From positions 133,239 to 197,238 of the forward strand of contig JADKCL010000013.1 of the NCBI GenBank assembly GCA_016718825.1: a stretch of 64,000 nt of DNA, read 5' to 3'. This stretch comes from Bacteroidota bacterium (GTDB taxonomy: Bacteria; Bacteroidota; Bacteroidia; J057; JADKCL01). A program made the position numbers and the translations under genes. Of this stretch, positions 18,711 through 28,043 are shown one piece after another. Under the pieces are notes generated by a model. It worked only from the letters and a program-made list of their open reading frames with translations. It ran no database searches and was not told the origin of the DNA. Within the stretch, counting starts at the first letter, position 1. Each line of letters begins with the position of its first letter.

Positions 18711-19754
18711 ATGAAAGCACTTGTCTATCACGGTCCAGGTCAGATCCTATGGGAGGAAAAACCCAATCCTACCCTCCAAGAAAATTCGGATGTCATTGTA
18801 AAGGTTCTCAAGACCACGATTTGTGGTACGGATCTGCACATTCTCAAGGGAGATGTTTCCACAGTCGTAGCCGGGCGGGTGCTCGGTCACGAGGGTGTGG
18901 GTGTGATTACTGCTATCGGTACTTCAGTAACCAATTTTGAAGTTGGTGACCATGTGGTCATTTCTTGTATTACCTCTTGCGGGAAATGCGAAAGCTGCAA
19001 ACATTCCATGCTCTCCCATTGTGAGACAGGCGGATGGATTTTGGGCAATACGATTGACGGTACCCAGGCCGAATTTGTGCGCATTCCGCATGCAGACAAC
19101 AGTCTTTATTTGATTCCTTTGGAGGCCGATGAAGAAGGAATGGTGATGTTGAGTGATGTCTTGCCGACCGCATTTGAATGCGGGGTGTTGAATGGCAAGA
19201 TCAAACCTGCCGACACGGTTGCCATCATTGGTGCGGGTCCCATCGGCCTTGCGGTGCTCCTGACAGCCCAATTTTATACCCCTTCGATGCTGATCGTGGT
19301 CGACCGCGACGCCAACCGTCTGCAGGTCGCGCACGATTATGGTGCAACACATATCATCGACAGCCGCATCGAAAATGCCTATGAAGAGGTGATGAAACTC
19401 ACCAAAGGCAAAGGTGTCAATGTCGCCGTAGAGGCCGTCGGAATTGCGGCCACCTTCGAATTTTGTGAGGAAATCATCGCGGTTGGTGGTCATGTCGCAA
19501 ATATTGGCGTGCATGGAAATAGTGCCATCCTCAAGTTGGAATCCCTTTGGTCCCGGAACGTCACCATTACCACCGGACTCGTCGATACATCCACCGCTGC
19601 AACCTTGTTGGAGCTTGTGCAGGTCGGGAAATTGGACCCGCAAAAGCTGATTACACACCGATTCAAGCTGGATCAAATGATCGAAGCTTATGCTGCATTT
19701 GGTGACGCAAGCAATATCAAAGCCCTCAAAGTGATTTTGACCAATGAAAACTGA
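18711..19754 (+). CDS. zinc-dependent alcohol dehydrogenase (MDR family)
   Basis: The 347-residue protein shows the medium-chain dehydrogenase pattern. The catalytic zinc residues are Cys38 in TTICGTDLH and His60-Glu61 in GHEGVG. The structural zinc cysteines are at 90, 93, 96 and 104 (CGKCESCKHSMLSHC). The Rossmann motif GAGPIG is at about 174, followed by VVDRD, which favours NAD+ over NADP+. It likely oxidises or reduces a small alcohol or aldehyde; the substrate is not shown. The following hydrolase overlaps it by 11 bp, so they form an operon. Confidence 0.9.
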   Translation: MKALVYHGPGQILWEEKPNPTLQENSDVIVKVLKTTICGTDLHILKGDVSTVVAGRVLGHEGVGVITAIGTSVTNFEVGDHVVISCITSCGKCESCKHSMLSHCETGGWILGNTIDGTQAEFVRIPHADNSLYLIPLEADEEGMVMLSDVLPTAFECGVLNGKIKPADTVAIIGAGPIGLAVLLTAQFYTPSMLIVVDRDANRLQVAHDYGATHIIDSRIENAYEEVMKLTKGKGVNVAVEAVGIAATFEFCEEIIAVGGHVANIGVHGNSAILKLESLWSRNVTITTGLVDTSTAATLLELVQVGKLDPQKLITHRFKLDQMIEAYAAFGDASNIKALKVILTNEN

Positions 19755-20634
19755 AAATAATCCTCCCCATCACGATGCTTCTGATTTCCACATCGAAGGA
19801 ATGAATAAGCAAGTCACCATCAACGGTTTGGTGGTCAGTTACAATGACGTCGGTGCAGCTGATGCCCCTGTGATGATTCTGCTTCATGGTTTTCCCCTCA
19901 ACAAGTCGATGTGGGCTCCGCAATTGGAGGCGCTAAGGGAAGACTTCAGGGTTATTGCCTACGATATCCGCGGGCATGGGGACTCCGAATCCGGGACCGC
20001 AGATTTTTCCATCGAAATGTTTGTGAACGATTTGCTCTGCTTTATGGAAACCTTGGGACTGGAAAAAGTAATCCTGTTTGGGTTTTCCATGGGAGGCTAT
20101 ATCGCACTCAATGCGGTGGAGCGTTTTCCCGAGCGATTTGAAGCACTGATATTGAGTGATACACAGTGCATTGCCGACACGCCCGGAATCAGGGAGAAGC
20201 GCATTGCGTCGATGGACCGGATTTTGGAAAACGGGGTGGAAGCCTACGCGGATGAAATCCTGGTCAAATTATTTGCGCCTGCGTCCTTTGTCAGACACCG
20301 TCCGGAGGTAGAGGCTGTGCGCGAAATGATTGTCAATACCTCTACCGAATCCCTTTGCAATACCCTGTTTGCCTTGGCCGCCCGCAAGGAGACCCGTGGC
20401 AAATTGATGGAAATCGGAATTCCCACCCTGATTTTGGTGGGGAAAGAGGATCAAATTACGCCACTTGAAGCTTCCCAATTGATGCATGGCAGAATCCGTG
20501 GTTCGGTTTTGGCCGTTGTGGACCATGCGGGTCATCTTGCCAATATGGAGAATCCCGTGGTGTTCAATAAGCATTTGGTGCATTTTGTCGCGCAGTTTAC
20601 CGACGTGCGCGTAGCCATCGGGAGATGGGCCTGA
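19744..20634 (+). CDS. alpha/beta hydrolase
   Basis: The protein has 296 residues with the classic alpha/beta-hydrolase order: oxyanion region LLHGFPLNKSMW, YDIRGHGDSE, nucleophile elbow GFSMGGY with Ser115, acid region LILVGKEDQITP and catalytic His in DHAGHLANMENP. An internal ATG at 19801 (MNKQVTINGLVVSYNDVG) would give a 277-residue protein without the unusual N-terminal 19 residues and may be the real start. It overlaps the dehydrogenase upstream, suggesting linked metabolism of an ester or lactone, which is inference only. Confidence 0.88.
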   Translation: MKTENNPPHHDASDFHIEGMNKQVTINGLVVSYNDVGAADAPVMILLHGFPLNKSMWAPQLEALREDFRVIAYDIRGHGDSESGTADFSIEMFVNDLLCFMETLGLEKVILFGFSMGGYIALNAVERFPERFEALILSDTQCIADTPGIREKRIASMDRILENGVEAYADEILVKLFAPASFVRHRPEVEAVREMIVNTSTESLCNTLFALAARKETRGKLMEIGIPTLILVGKEDQITPLEASQLMHGRIRGSVLAVVDHAGHLANMENPVVFNKHLVHFVAQFTDVRVAIGRWA

Positions 20635-20682
20635 GGCACCGAAACACCGAACTATTGGTCAACTTGACCTTGGTAGAAGCTG

Positions 20683-20733
20683 AAAAAGGGTCGCAAAAAG
20701 TACAAGGGAATCCTTGACCTGCGGCCCTTTTTT
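20683..20733 (+). terminator. intrinsic terminator
   Basis: A 13-bp stem aaaaagggtcgca/tgcggccctttttt with one G-T pair encloses a smaller hairpin (caagg/ccttg) and ends in a T-run. It lies 48 bp after the hydrolase stop. Confidence 0.8.
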
Positions 20734-20904
20734 AATTGCGCTACCACTTGGTTCATGCCCGCAATTTTGGGACAAACACATCCGTGACTTATGCAAATCA
20801 TCGCATGCCTTCTGTAAGCAATGCCGTTGTCAGGAGACGCAATTTTGTAGCGTGTCAAACTTCAGACACTTGATTCCCTTTTCAGACGCAATAAATTGAA
20901 GAAA

Positions 20905-23541
20905 ATGAATTTAAGAAAACTCTTTCCCATCCTTGCGATAGCTTGGGTGGCATTATTTGTAGGTTGTAAGAAGGACGATTTCGTTGAAGTCGACGGGAAA
21001 TGTCCTGTTGTGCTCGTGACGAGTCCAGCCAACGGTGAGATCAACGTTGCCTTGAACAAAGTCATCACCGCAACCTTCAACGAGCCGATGAATCCGCTCA
21101 CCATTACACAGGCATCGTTCACCATTCAAGGTGGAACTGCTGTGGCCGGCACAATTTCCTATGCGGGAGAAACTGCTTCCTTCACGCCTTCGAGTCCGTT
21201 GTTGAACAATACCACTTACGTGGGAAAGATCACAACTGCGGTGAAGGATCCAGCAGGCAATGCCCTGCAGACCAATTATATCTGGAGCTTCAGCACGGGC
21301 GCATTGGTCGCTCCGATGGTGATTTTTACAGATCCAGCAGATGGTGCAACCGGCGTCGTGCTCAACAAAGTGGTGACAGCTACATTTAGCATGCCCATGG
21401 ATGTTGCAACACTGACAGCGGCCAATTTCACCGTGAGAATGGGCGGCAATATTGTGGCAGGAACGGTTACCAATACCGACACTACGATTGCATTTACAAG
21501 CACTGCCAACTTGGTCGCTGACTCGGTTTACACGGCAACAATTACGGTAGGCGCGAAGAACCTTGCCGGTGTCGCCATTGCTCAAGACACATCTTGGAGT
21601 TTTACCACGGGCACAATTTTGGCACCAACGGTAATTTCTACTGTGCCGCTGAACAATGCGACAGCTGTTCCGCAGAACCAGATCATCACGGCCACATTCA
21701 GCGAGCCGATGAATCCTGCGACCATCAACGGTTCCACCATGCAGGTGCGTGATGGTTTGACGCTTGTACCAGGCACTGTAACCTATTCCGGTTCGACAGC
21801 CACCTTCACCCCGACCACCAACCTGCTCGCCGGCACTGTCTACACCGCCACAATCACCACAGGCGCCCAGAATATGGCCGCTATCGGTTTGGCAAACAAC
21901 TATGTCTGGACCTTCACCACTGTTGTGATTCCAGCCCCAATGGTCATTTCAACGGTCCCTGCCAACAATGCCATCGGTGTCCTGCGCGGTCAAATCATCA
22001 CCGCTACATTCAGTGAGCCGATGAATCCTGCCACGATCGGCACCATCAGCTTCACGGTGAAAGACGGCGTGATTCCGGTATCGGGCACAGTCACCTATTC
22101 AGGTGTCACCGCAACCTTCACACCGACGACGCAGTTGAATCCAAGCACATTGTACACGGGAACGATTTCGACGGTGGCCACAAGCGCCGCGGGCGTGCCG
22201 CTTGCCAACAATTATGTTTGGACATTCACCACGATCGTGATTCCACCACCGACCGTGATCTCGACCGACCCGATCAACAATGAAACGGGCGTCTTGGTCA
22301 ACAAAGTGATCACGGCAACCTTCAGCGAAGCAATGGATCCTTTGACCATCAACGGCTCGAGCTTTACGCTGAAGCAAGGTTTGGTGACAGTTCCCGGTGC
22401 TGTGACTTATGTCGGCAACACTGCTTCCTATACACCAACCTCAAACTTGGCCTCGGGAACGGTTTACACCGCTACGATTACCACGGCAGCAAGAAGCTCA
22501 GCCAACAGTATTCCGATCGCGACCAATTATGTCTGGACCTTTACCACCTTGGTGATTCCACCGCCGGTGGTGATCTCGACGATCCCTGCCAATTTGGCTA
22601 CCAACGTTCCCCTGATTCAAGTGGTCAGTGCTGACTTCAGCGTGCCGATGGATCCGCTCACCATCAATACCCTGACCTTTACCCTGAGGAAGGGCGTCAC
22701 AGTGGTGCCGGGTGTGGTTGGCTACAGCGGTACAACAGCAACGTTTACGCCCAATACCTTTTTGGAGTCGAATGCAACCTATACCGCTACCGTCACCAAT
22801 GGTGTAAGAAGTGCCCAGAACGTGAACATGGTAAATGATTATGTTTGGACATTCAATACGGTGCCGCCGCTTGGACCACCTCCCGTTGATCTTGCTTCGG
22901 CAGACGCTTATGGTATCCTCGCAGGTGTTGGTATCAGCAACAATGCCGGCTTCAGCGAAATCCATGATATGAATGTTGGCATCAGCCCGGGCGTGCGCTC
23001 ATCCGTCACCGGATTCCCGCCTGCGGTCGTCATCAACGGTGCGATCTACTGCTCCGACGACGTCTCGCCTCCTGGAATTGCTGCCCTGCTCATTCAGGCC
23101 AAGCAAGACCTGACCAATGCCTATCTTGCAGCTGAAGGCGCAAGCAGCCCTGCTCCGGTCACGGTTTCAGGCGACATTGGTGGCACCACTTTGGCGCCAG
23201 GTATTTACAAGAGTACCTCGACCTTGATGATTCAATCGGGTGACCTGACCTTGGATGCCCAAGGCGACATCAATGCAACCTGGATTTTCCAAGTTTCCTC
23301 AGCCTTCACGACCGTCGGCGGCGCCGGTGGAAACGTCATCCTGAGTGGCGGTGCCCAAGCCAAGAATGTCTTCTGGCAGACGGGCTCTTCGGCCACCATC
23401 GGTGACTTCACCATCTTCAAGGGCAACGTACTTGCCTTGACCTCCATCACCATGAATTCCGATGCTGTGGCCCAAGGCCGCATGTTGGCAAGGAACGGCG
23501 CGGTTGTCATGACTAGCACCAACATCATCACCAAACCTTAA
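20905..23541 (+). CDS. lipoprotein with Ig-like (Big_5) repeats and C-terminal DUF3494 domain
   Basis: From the ATG at 20905 the protein has 878 residues and starts MNLRKLFPILAIAWVALFVGC, a lipoprotein signal with Cys at the cleavage site. Six Ig-like repeats of about 105 residues follow, each with VxSTxPxNxAxxVxxxxxITATFSEPM and ending YVWTFTT, the Big_5/SwmB-like pattern. The C-terminal 210 residues are a DUF3494 ice-binding-like beta-solenoid (LASADAYGILAGVGISN, GDIGGTTLAPGIYKS, GDLTLDAQGDINATWIFQV, GAQAKNVFWQTGSSATIG). It is likely surface exposed. The DUF3494 fold can bind ice or act in adhesion, and the choice cannot be made here. It heads a cluster with an OmpA-like protein and a second DUF3494 protein. 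Confidence 0.88.
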   Translation: MNLRKLFPILAIAWVALFVGCKKDDFVEVDGKCPVVLVTSPANGEINVALNKVITATFNEPMNPLTITQASFTIQGGTAVAGTISYAGETASFTPSSPLLNNTTYVGKITTAVKDPAGNALQTNYIWSFSTGALVAPMVIFTDPADGATGVVLNKVVTATFSMPMDVATLTAANFTVRMGGNIVAGTVTNTDTTIAFTSTANLVADSVYTATITVGAKNLAGVAIAQDTSWSFTTGTILAPTVISTVPLNNATAVPQNQIITATFSEPMNPATINGSTMQVRDGLTLVPGTVTYSGSTATFTPTTNLLAGTVYTATITTGAQNMAAIGLANNYVWTFTTVVIPAPMVISTVPANNAIGVLRGQIITATFSEPMNPATIGTISFTVKDGVIPVSGTVTYSGVTATFTPTTQLNPSTLYTGTISTVATSAAGVPLANNYVWTFTTIVIPPPTVISTDPINNETGVLVNKVITATFSEAMDPLTINGSSFTLKQGLVTVPGAVTYVGNTASYTPTSNLASGTVYTATITTAARSSANSIPIATNYVWTFTTLVIPPPVVISTIPANLATNVPLIQVVSADFSVPMDPLTINTLTFTLRKGVTVVPGVVGYSGTTATFTPNTFLESNATYTATVTNGVRSAQNVNMVNDYVWTFNTVPPLGPPPVDLASADAYGILAGVGISNNAGFSEIHDMNVGISPGVRSSVTGFPPAVVINGAIYCSDDVSPPGIAALLIQAKQDLTNAYLAAEGASSPAPVTVSGDIGGTTLAPGIYKSTSTLMIQSGDLTLDAQGDINATWIFQVSSAFTTVGGAGGNVILSGGAQAKNVFWQTGSSATIGDFTIFKGNVLALTSITMNSDAVAQGRMLARNGAVVMTSTNIITKP

Positions 23542-23553
23542 TCCAACGCTATT

Positions 23554-25047
23554 ATGAAAGTCAAGAATATTTTCACCAAGGGGGCACACAAAGTGTGCTC
23601 CCGATTGGGCCTCGCAACGAGAAGCCTGCTCGTGACCGGCATGGTCGTCGCAGGTTTGCAAAGCACAGCAGTTGCACAGCAAAAGCCCGAATATACCCCC
23701 GCATCATGGTGGTTTGGCCTCGCAGGCGGCGGCAACCTGAACTTCTACCAAGGTTCGACCCAACGCCTTACGTCTGATCTTGTCGCCCCAATGGCCTTCC
23801 ATTCGGGTATTGGATTGGGTGTGTATGCTGCCCCTTTGATCGAATACCACCGCGCCACTTCCAACTGGGGCTTGATGCTGCAGGCAGGATATGACAGCCG
23901 CAGGGGTAAATACAATCAGGAGTTTTCGCCTTGCAATTGTCCACGTGACCTGGCCGTGCGTGTCGGTTACATCACTGCCGAACCGAGCCTGCGCTTTGCG
24001 CCGTGGAAGTCTGACTTCTACATCTTCGGTGGTCCACGCTTTTCCTACAACGTGCGCAATAAGTTTGTGTACAAAGAAGGAACCAATCCCGATTACCCTG
24101 AGCAAGTTGCCCCGCCTGATCAAATTGGCGAACTCAGCGACATGAAGCCGTTGTTGATCTCTGGACAAATTGGTGCAGGCTACGACATTCACTTGAATGC
24201 CCGCAACAGCCATACACAGTGGGTACTGTCGCCATTCGCTTCCTATCAGCCTTATTTTGGTCAGGAGCCACGCACGATTGAAACCTGGAATATCACCACT
24301 GTGCGTGCCGGTGTGGCACTCAAGTTGGGTCGTGGTCGTTTGATTGAACCCCCTAAGGAGGTCATCAAACCTGAGCCAATCGCCGTCGAGGTGGTAGAGC
24401 CTAAAGTGGAATTCACTGTGAACGCCCCTGCCAATATCCCCGCCGAAAGGACTGTACGTGAGGTATTCCCATTGCGCAATTATGTCTTCTTTGATTTGGG
24501 TTCGACCAAAATTCCTGCCCGCTACGTGACCCTCCGCAAGGATCAGGTCAAGGACTTCAAGGAAGATCAGGTGCAATTGAATACACCTGAAAACATGAGT
24601 GGCCGCTCGAGCCGCCAAATGATCGTCTACTACAATATCTTGAACATCTTGGGTGATCGTATGGTCAAGAACCCAAACACAACCATTACACTTGTAGGCT
24701 CATCCGAACAAGGTCCACAGGATGGTTTGGGTATGGCAACTTCGATTCAGACCTACCTTGTCGATGTCTTTGGCATCAACATCGACCGGATCAAAGTCGA
24801 AGGCCGCAGCAAGCCTGTTAAACCTTCGCAAACAGGCGGCACCAAGGACTTGGCGCTCCTCAAAGAAGGCGACCGCAGGGTCACCATCGAGTCAGGTTCG
24901 CCGGTCTTGTTGATGGAATTCCAATCCGGCCCGGGTGCTCCTTTGAAGCCCGTCGAGATTGTAAGTGTCCAAGATGCACCGATCGAAAGCTATTTGACCT
25001 TCAAAGTGGATGGCGCAAAAGAATGCCTATTCCTCATGGTCCATTGA
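23554..25047 (+). CDS. OmpA-family outer-membrane protein, N-terminal part (frameshifted)
   Basis: It starts 12 bp after the DUF3494 lipoprotein. A signal peptide (about residues 1-41, ending STAVAQ) is followed by an eight-strand-like beta-barrel (WWFGLAGGGNLNFYQGS to GVALKLGRGRL) and a Pro/Val/Glu-rich linker. A first periplasmic region contains FPLRNYVFFDLGSTKIPARY. After GAK at about 25018 the frame goes astray (ECLFLMVH), while the adjacent frame continues NAYSSWSIDVIDEQG. One extra base in the AAAAGAA run explains the break. The full protein would run to 25603. Confidence 0.85.
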   Translation: MKVKNIFTKGAHKVCSRLGLATRSLLVTGMVVAGLQSTAVAQQKPEYTPASWWFGLAGGGNLNFYQGSTQRLTSDLVAPMAFHSGIGLGVYAAPLIEYHRATSNWGLMLQAGYDSRRGKYNQEFSPCNCPRDLAVRVGYITAEPSLRFAPWKSDFYIFGGPRFSYNVRNKFVYKEGTNPDYPEQVAPPDQIGELSDMKPLLISGQIGAGYDIHLNARNSHTQWVLSPFASYQPYFGQEPRTIETWNITTVRAGVALKLGRGRLIEPPKEVIKPEPIAVEVVEPKVEFTVNAPANIPAERTVREVFPLRNYVFFDLGSTKIPARYVTLRKDQVKDFKEDQVQLNTPENMSGRSSRQMIVYYNILNILGDRMVKNPNTTITLVGSSEQGPQDGLGMATSIQTYLVDVFGINIDRIKVEGRSKPVKPSQTGGTKDLALLKEGDRRVTIESGSPVLLMEFQSGPGAPLKPVEIVSVQDAPIESYLTFKVDGAKECLFLMVH

Positions 25048-25603
25048 CGTGATCGACGAGCAAGGAACCGTGCAGAAGTTTGGTCCTTATACCCAGGACG
25101 AAATCAAAATCCCTGGAAAATCCATCCTCGGAACCCGTCCTGAAGGTGACTATACCATCACGATGATCGGCGTCAAGAAAAATGGCGAAACTGTCAAGAA
25201 GTACACCAATGCCCACATGGTGCTCTGGAAACCTGCGGTGAATCAAGAAGCCAAGCGCTTCAGCGTCATCTTTGAATTCAACGAATCCAAAGCAGTGGCG
25301 ATGTATGAGAAGTACTTGACCGACGTGGTGAATCCAAAGATTCCACAAGGTGGCAAAGTCATCATCCACGGCTATACCGATATCATCGGTGATGAGGACT
25401 ACAACGAAACGCTGTCGATTGCCAGAGCCGCTGAAGTCAAGAGCATCATGCAAGCAGGCTTGAAAAAATCCGGTAGAACCGATGTCATCTTTGAGTCCCA
25501 TGGTTTTGGTGAAAACCCCGATCAGGCCCAGTTTGACAACCGTCTTCCTGAGCAACGCTTCTACAACCGCACGGTGATCATCGACATCATCCCTGCGCAA
25601 TAA
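25010..25603 (+). CDS. OmpA-family protein, C-terminal peptidoglycan-binding part
   Basis: This frame continues the barrel protein of 23554 after a one-base frameshift; its first codons overlap the upstream frame and are not a real start. It carries the OmpA C-terminal domain: VIFEFNESKAVAMYEKYL, VIIHGYTDIIGDEDYNETLSIARAAEVKS (central residues of the peptidoglycan-binding site) and PEQRFYNRTVIIDI. The role is anchoring of the outer membrane to peptidoglycan, possibly to present the two neighbouring DUF3494 proteins. Confidence 0.85.
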   Translation: MAQKNAYSSWSIDVIDEQGTVQKFGPYTQDEIKIPGKSILGTRPEGDYTITMIGVKKNGETVKKYTNAHMVLWKPAVNQEAKRFSVIFEFNESKAVAMYEKYLTDVVNPKIPQGGKVIIHGYTDIIGDEDYNETLSIARAAEVKSIMQAGLKKSGRTDVIFESHGFGENPDQAQFDNRLPEQRFYNRTVIIDIIPAQ

Positions 25604-25635
25604 GAATTTCATTTTATTCAGATTATCCCTCAATC

Positions 25636-25665
25636 GGCTGCCCGCGAAATATCGGGCAGCCATTG
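25636..25665 (+). terminator. hairpin after the OmpA-like gene
   Basis: Nine-base stem ggctgcccg/cgggcagcc with a short loop lies 33 bp after the OmpA stop. The tail is only weakly T-rich, so termination is uncertain. The rest of 25604-25874 has no gene. Confidence 0.4.
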
Positions 25666-25874
25666 ACGGTTTATAGGGGGTCAAAAGGACAAGCATACGA
25701 TTGGAAGGTATTGAAAACTTATTCCTTAGGGAGACAGCATCCACGCAAAGGCTTTGATACAGAAGATACAATGTCAGCCTTCATCCGTGAAACCTGCAAC
25801 ATTCCCATGCGATTGTATCACATAAACCACTTTCAACTCCGCCACCTTTGTAAGGACGCTTTACCTATTGCGCC

Positions 25875-26642
25875 ATGAATCTCAGAAAGGCTATGAAAAG
25901 AACATTACATCTCGCAATTGCCACAGTGGCCCTCTTTTTCAACTTCTCGCTCGTCCAAGCCCAGGTTCCCAATTTGGGGACAGCGGTAACCTTTGGTTTG
26001 TTTACCTCGGTGGGTGCCATTGACAATCTGGCAAATACAGTCATCACAGGCGACGTAGGGACAAACGTCGGTGCCTTTAACGGCTTCCCGCCTGCCATCG
26101 TGATCGGCCAAATCCATGTGGCGGATCCGGTTTCAGCACAGGTTGCAGTGGACGTGAACCTTGCCTATACCGAGCTGGTCGCTAATCCTTGCGGGACAGT
26201 TCTTGGGACTGGGCTCGGTGGTGGACAGGTGCTGACCCCGGGCGTTTATTGTATTGGCGCCGCTGCTATACTCAATGGCGATTTGACCTTTGATGCCCAA
26301 GGGGATCCCAATGCCGTGTTCATCGTTCAAATCGATGGCGCTTTGAGCACTGGTTTAGGTGCTCAAGTGTTGTTGCTCAATTCGGCCACGCCATGCAATA
26401 TCTACTGGCAGATCAACGGGGCGGTGACCTTTGGTGACAATTCTGCATTTCAAGGCGTTGTTTTGGCCAATGGGCAAATGACATTCTTGGTGGGCGCTAC
26501 CTTGGAAGGAAAAGCACTTACGGTGCAAGGTGCAATTGCAATGAATGAAAATACGATCAACAGTTGTGCGCCCGCATTGTTGCCCGTTGCCTTGGTGGAC
26601 TTTCAAGCGGAAAAAGCAGATGCAGGAGGGTGGCAAAACTGA
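25875..26642 (+). CDS. DUF3494 ice-binding-like protein, N-terminal part (frameshifted)
   Basis: The product starts MNLRKAMKRTLHLAIATVAL with a signal peptide ending VQAQ; an internal ATG at 25893 is also possible. A complete DUF3494 domain follows: TFGLFTSVGAIDN, TVITGDVGTNVGAFNGFPP, LGGGQVLTPGVYCIGAA, LTFDAQGDPNAVFIVQIDG and PCNIYWQINGAVTFGDN. After LLPVALVDFQAEKADAGG the frame terminates. The next frame continues VAKLTWKTLTESNSDYFL, and restoring one G in the GGG at about 26630 joins them. Paralogous in its solenoid to the C-terminus of the gene at 20905. Confidence 0.87.
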   Translation: MNLRKAMKRTLHLAIATVALFFNFSLVQAQVPNLGTAVTFGLFTSVGAIDNLANTVITGDVGTNVGAFNGFPPAIVIGQIHVADPVSAQVAVDVNLAYTELVANPCGTVLGTGLGGGQVLTPGVYCIGAAAILNGDLTFDAQGDPNAVFIVQIDGALSTGLGAQVLLLNSATPCNIYWQINGAVTFGDNSAFQGVVLANGQMTFLVGATLEGKALTVQGAIAMNENTINSCAPALLPVALVDFQAEKADAGGWQN

Positions 26643-27130
26643 CTTGGAAAACATTGACAGAATCCAATAGCGACTATTTCTTGATGGAGCGTTCCCTGGA
26701 CGGGATCAAGTTTGAAACGATTGGGAAGCAGCTTGCTGCCGGGTACAGCGATCTTATGATTGCCTATACTTTTATGGATGAAACACCGGCTTCTGGCAAC
26801 AATTATTACCGGTTGCAGCAAGTAGATCAAGACGGGTTGGCGACATACTCTACCGTGCAGGCCTTGACCTTTGCACAAGGCGTAAGTGTATTGTCTGTTT
26901 ATCCCAATCCATTCAATTCTACCTTGGTGTTGCGCCTCGATCAGGTGGAAAAGGACGCCAACTTCGAATGGCAATTGTTGGATGCAATGGGCAAACAAGT
27001 GATGCATTCTACCCTCAAAGATCAAGTGACCCGTGTGGATATGACAACGGTATCAACGGGGATCTATTTCTACCGGCTCACGCGTAACGGAGTTGTAATT
27101 CAGTCGGGTAAAATGATTGCACAAAATTAA
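26564..27130 (+). CDS. C-terminal part of DUF3494 protein with T9SS sorting domain
   Basis: This is the continuation of 25875-26642 after a one-base deletion; protein-like sequence begins at about 26633 (VAKLTWKTLTESNSDYFLME). It holds a fibronectin-like module (FMDETPASGNNYYRLQQVD) and a type-A T9SS sorting domain (VSVLSVYPNPFNSTLVLRL, WQLLDAMGKQV, VSTGIYFYRLTRNG). The complete protein is therefore a T9SS-secreted ice-binding-like protein of about 418 residues. Confidence 0.8.
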   Translation: MCARIVARCLGGLSSGKSRCRRVAKLTWKTLTESNSDYFLMERSLDGIKFETIGKQLAAGYSDLMIAYTFMDETPASGNNYYRLQQVDQDGLATYSTVQALTFAQGVSVLSVYPNPFNSTLVLRLDQVEKDANFEWQLLDAMGKQVMHSTLKDQVTRVDMTTVSTGIYFYRLTRNGVVIQSGKMIAQN

Positions 27131-27215
27131 ACCACCCTTGCGGTAGTCCGAAGTTGTCCCAAACAATTTTCTTGATTTGCATTCGACAACATTGTTCCAA
27201 GCTTGATTTTAACAC

Positions 27216-28043
27216 ATGTCTACTGAATCAAAAATAGAAGCCATTGCTGCGCCTGCAAAGGAGGAAAAATCTCCCTTTGCAGGCGGCATCGCAGTGGTCA
27301 AGGCGTTTTTCCTCACGATCACGCAGTTGACGTGGTTTCTGCTTAAGTACTTTATTGAAGTGCTTAAACCGCCGTATGAATTCAAAGAATTCCTGAAGCA
27401 ATGTTTCGTCATCGGCTACAAATCGTTGCCGATTGTGGCCCTCACCGGCTTCATTATGGGGGTCGTACTCACGATTCAAGCAAGGCCCACCCTTGCCGAA
27501 TTTGGTGCAGTTTCTTGGCTACCCGCGATGGTGGCCATTTCCATTGTGCGGGAAATCGGGCCGGTGATTACCGCCTTGATATTCGCTGGAAAAGTGGGGT
27601 CCTCGATTGGTGCAGAATTGGCTTCCATGAAAGTCACCGAGCAAATCGATGCGATGGAAGTGTCAGGCATCAATCCATTTAAGTATATCGTGGTGACAAG
27701 GGTTTTGGCCGCCACCGTGATGCTGCCGCTATTGGTGGTCATTTCCTGCTCCATTTCGATGTATGGCGCATTTGTGGGTGTAAACCTCCTTGGCGAGGTC
27801 ACGTTTCAGTTGTTTTTTGCGCAGGTATTTGATGCCATTGGATTCAGCGACATCTTTCCAGCACTGATCAAAACCGTCTTCTTTGGGTTTGCCATCGGCC
27901 TCATCGGCTGTTACAAAGGATATACTTGCAACAAAGGCACCGAAGGTGTCGGTGAAGCCGCAAATTCAGCGGTTGTAGCTGCCTCGATTTCCGTCTTCGT
28001 GCTCGATGTCATTGCCGTTCAAATCACCAGTATCCTAACCTAA
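27216..28043 (+). CDS. mlaE: MlaE-family ABC transporter permease
   Basis: The 275-residue membrane protein has about five transmembrane segments and the MlaE signature: GFIMGVVLTIQARPTLAEFG, REIGPVITALIFAGKVGSSIGAELASM and the VTEQIDAMEVSGINP coupling element. It forms the inner-membrane channel of a phospholipid-transport system. The stop overlaps the start of the ATPase gene by one base (TAATG), so expression is coupled. A charged N-terminal extension of about 30 residues precedes the first membrane helix. Confidence 0.92.
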   Translation: MSTESKIEAIAAPAKEEKSPFAGGIAVVKAFFLTITQLTWFLLKYFIEVLKPPYEFKEFLKQCFVIGYKSLPIVALTGFIMGVVLTIQARPTLAEFGAVSWLPAMVAISIVREIGPVITALIFAGKVGSSIGAELASMKVTEQIDAMEVSGINPFKYIVVTRVLAATVMLPLLVVISCSISMYGAFVGVNLLGEVTFQLFFAQVFDAIGFSDIFPALIKTVFFGFAIGLIGCYKGYTCNKGTEGVGEAANSAVVAASISVFVLDVIAVQITSILT

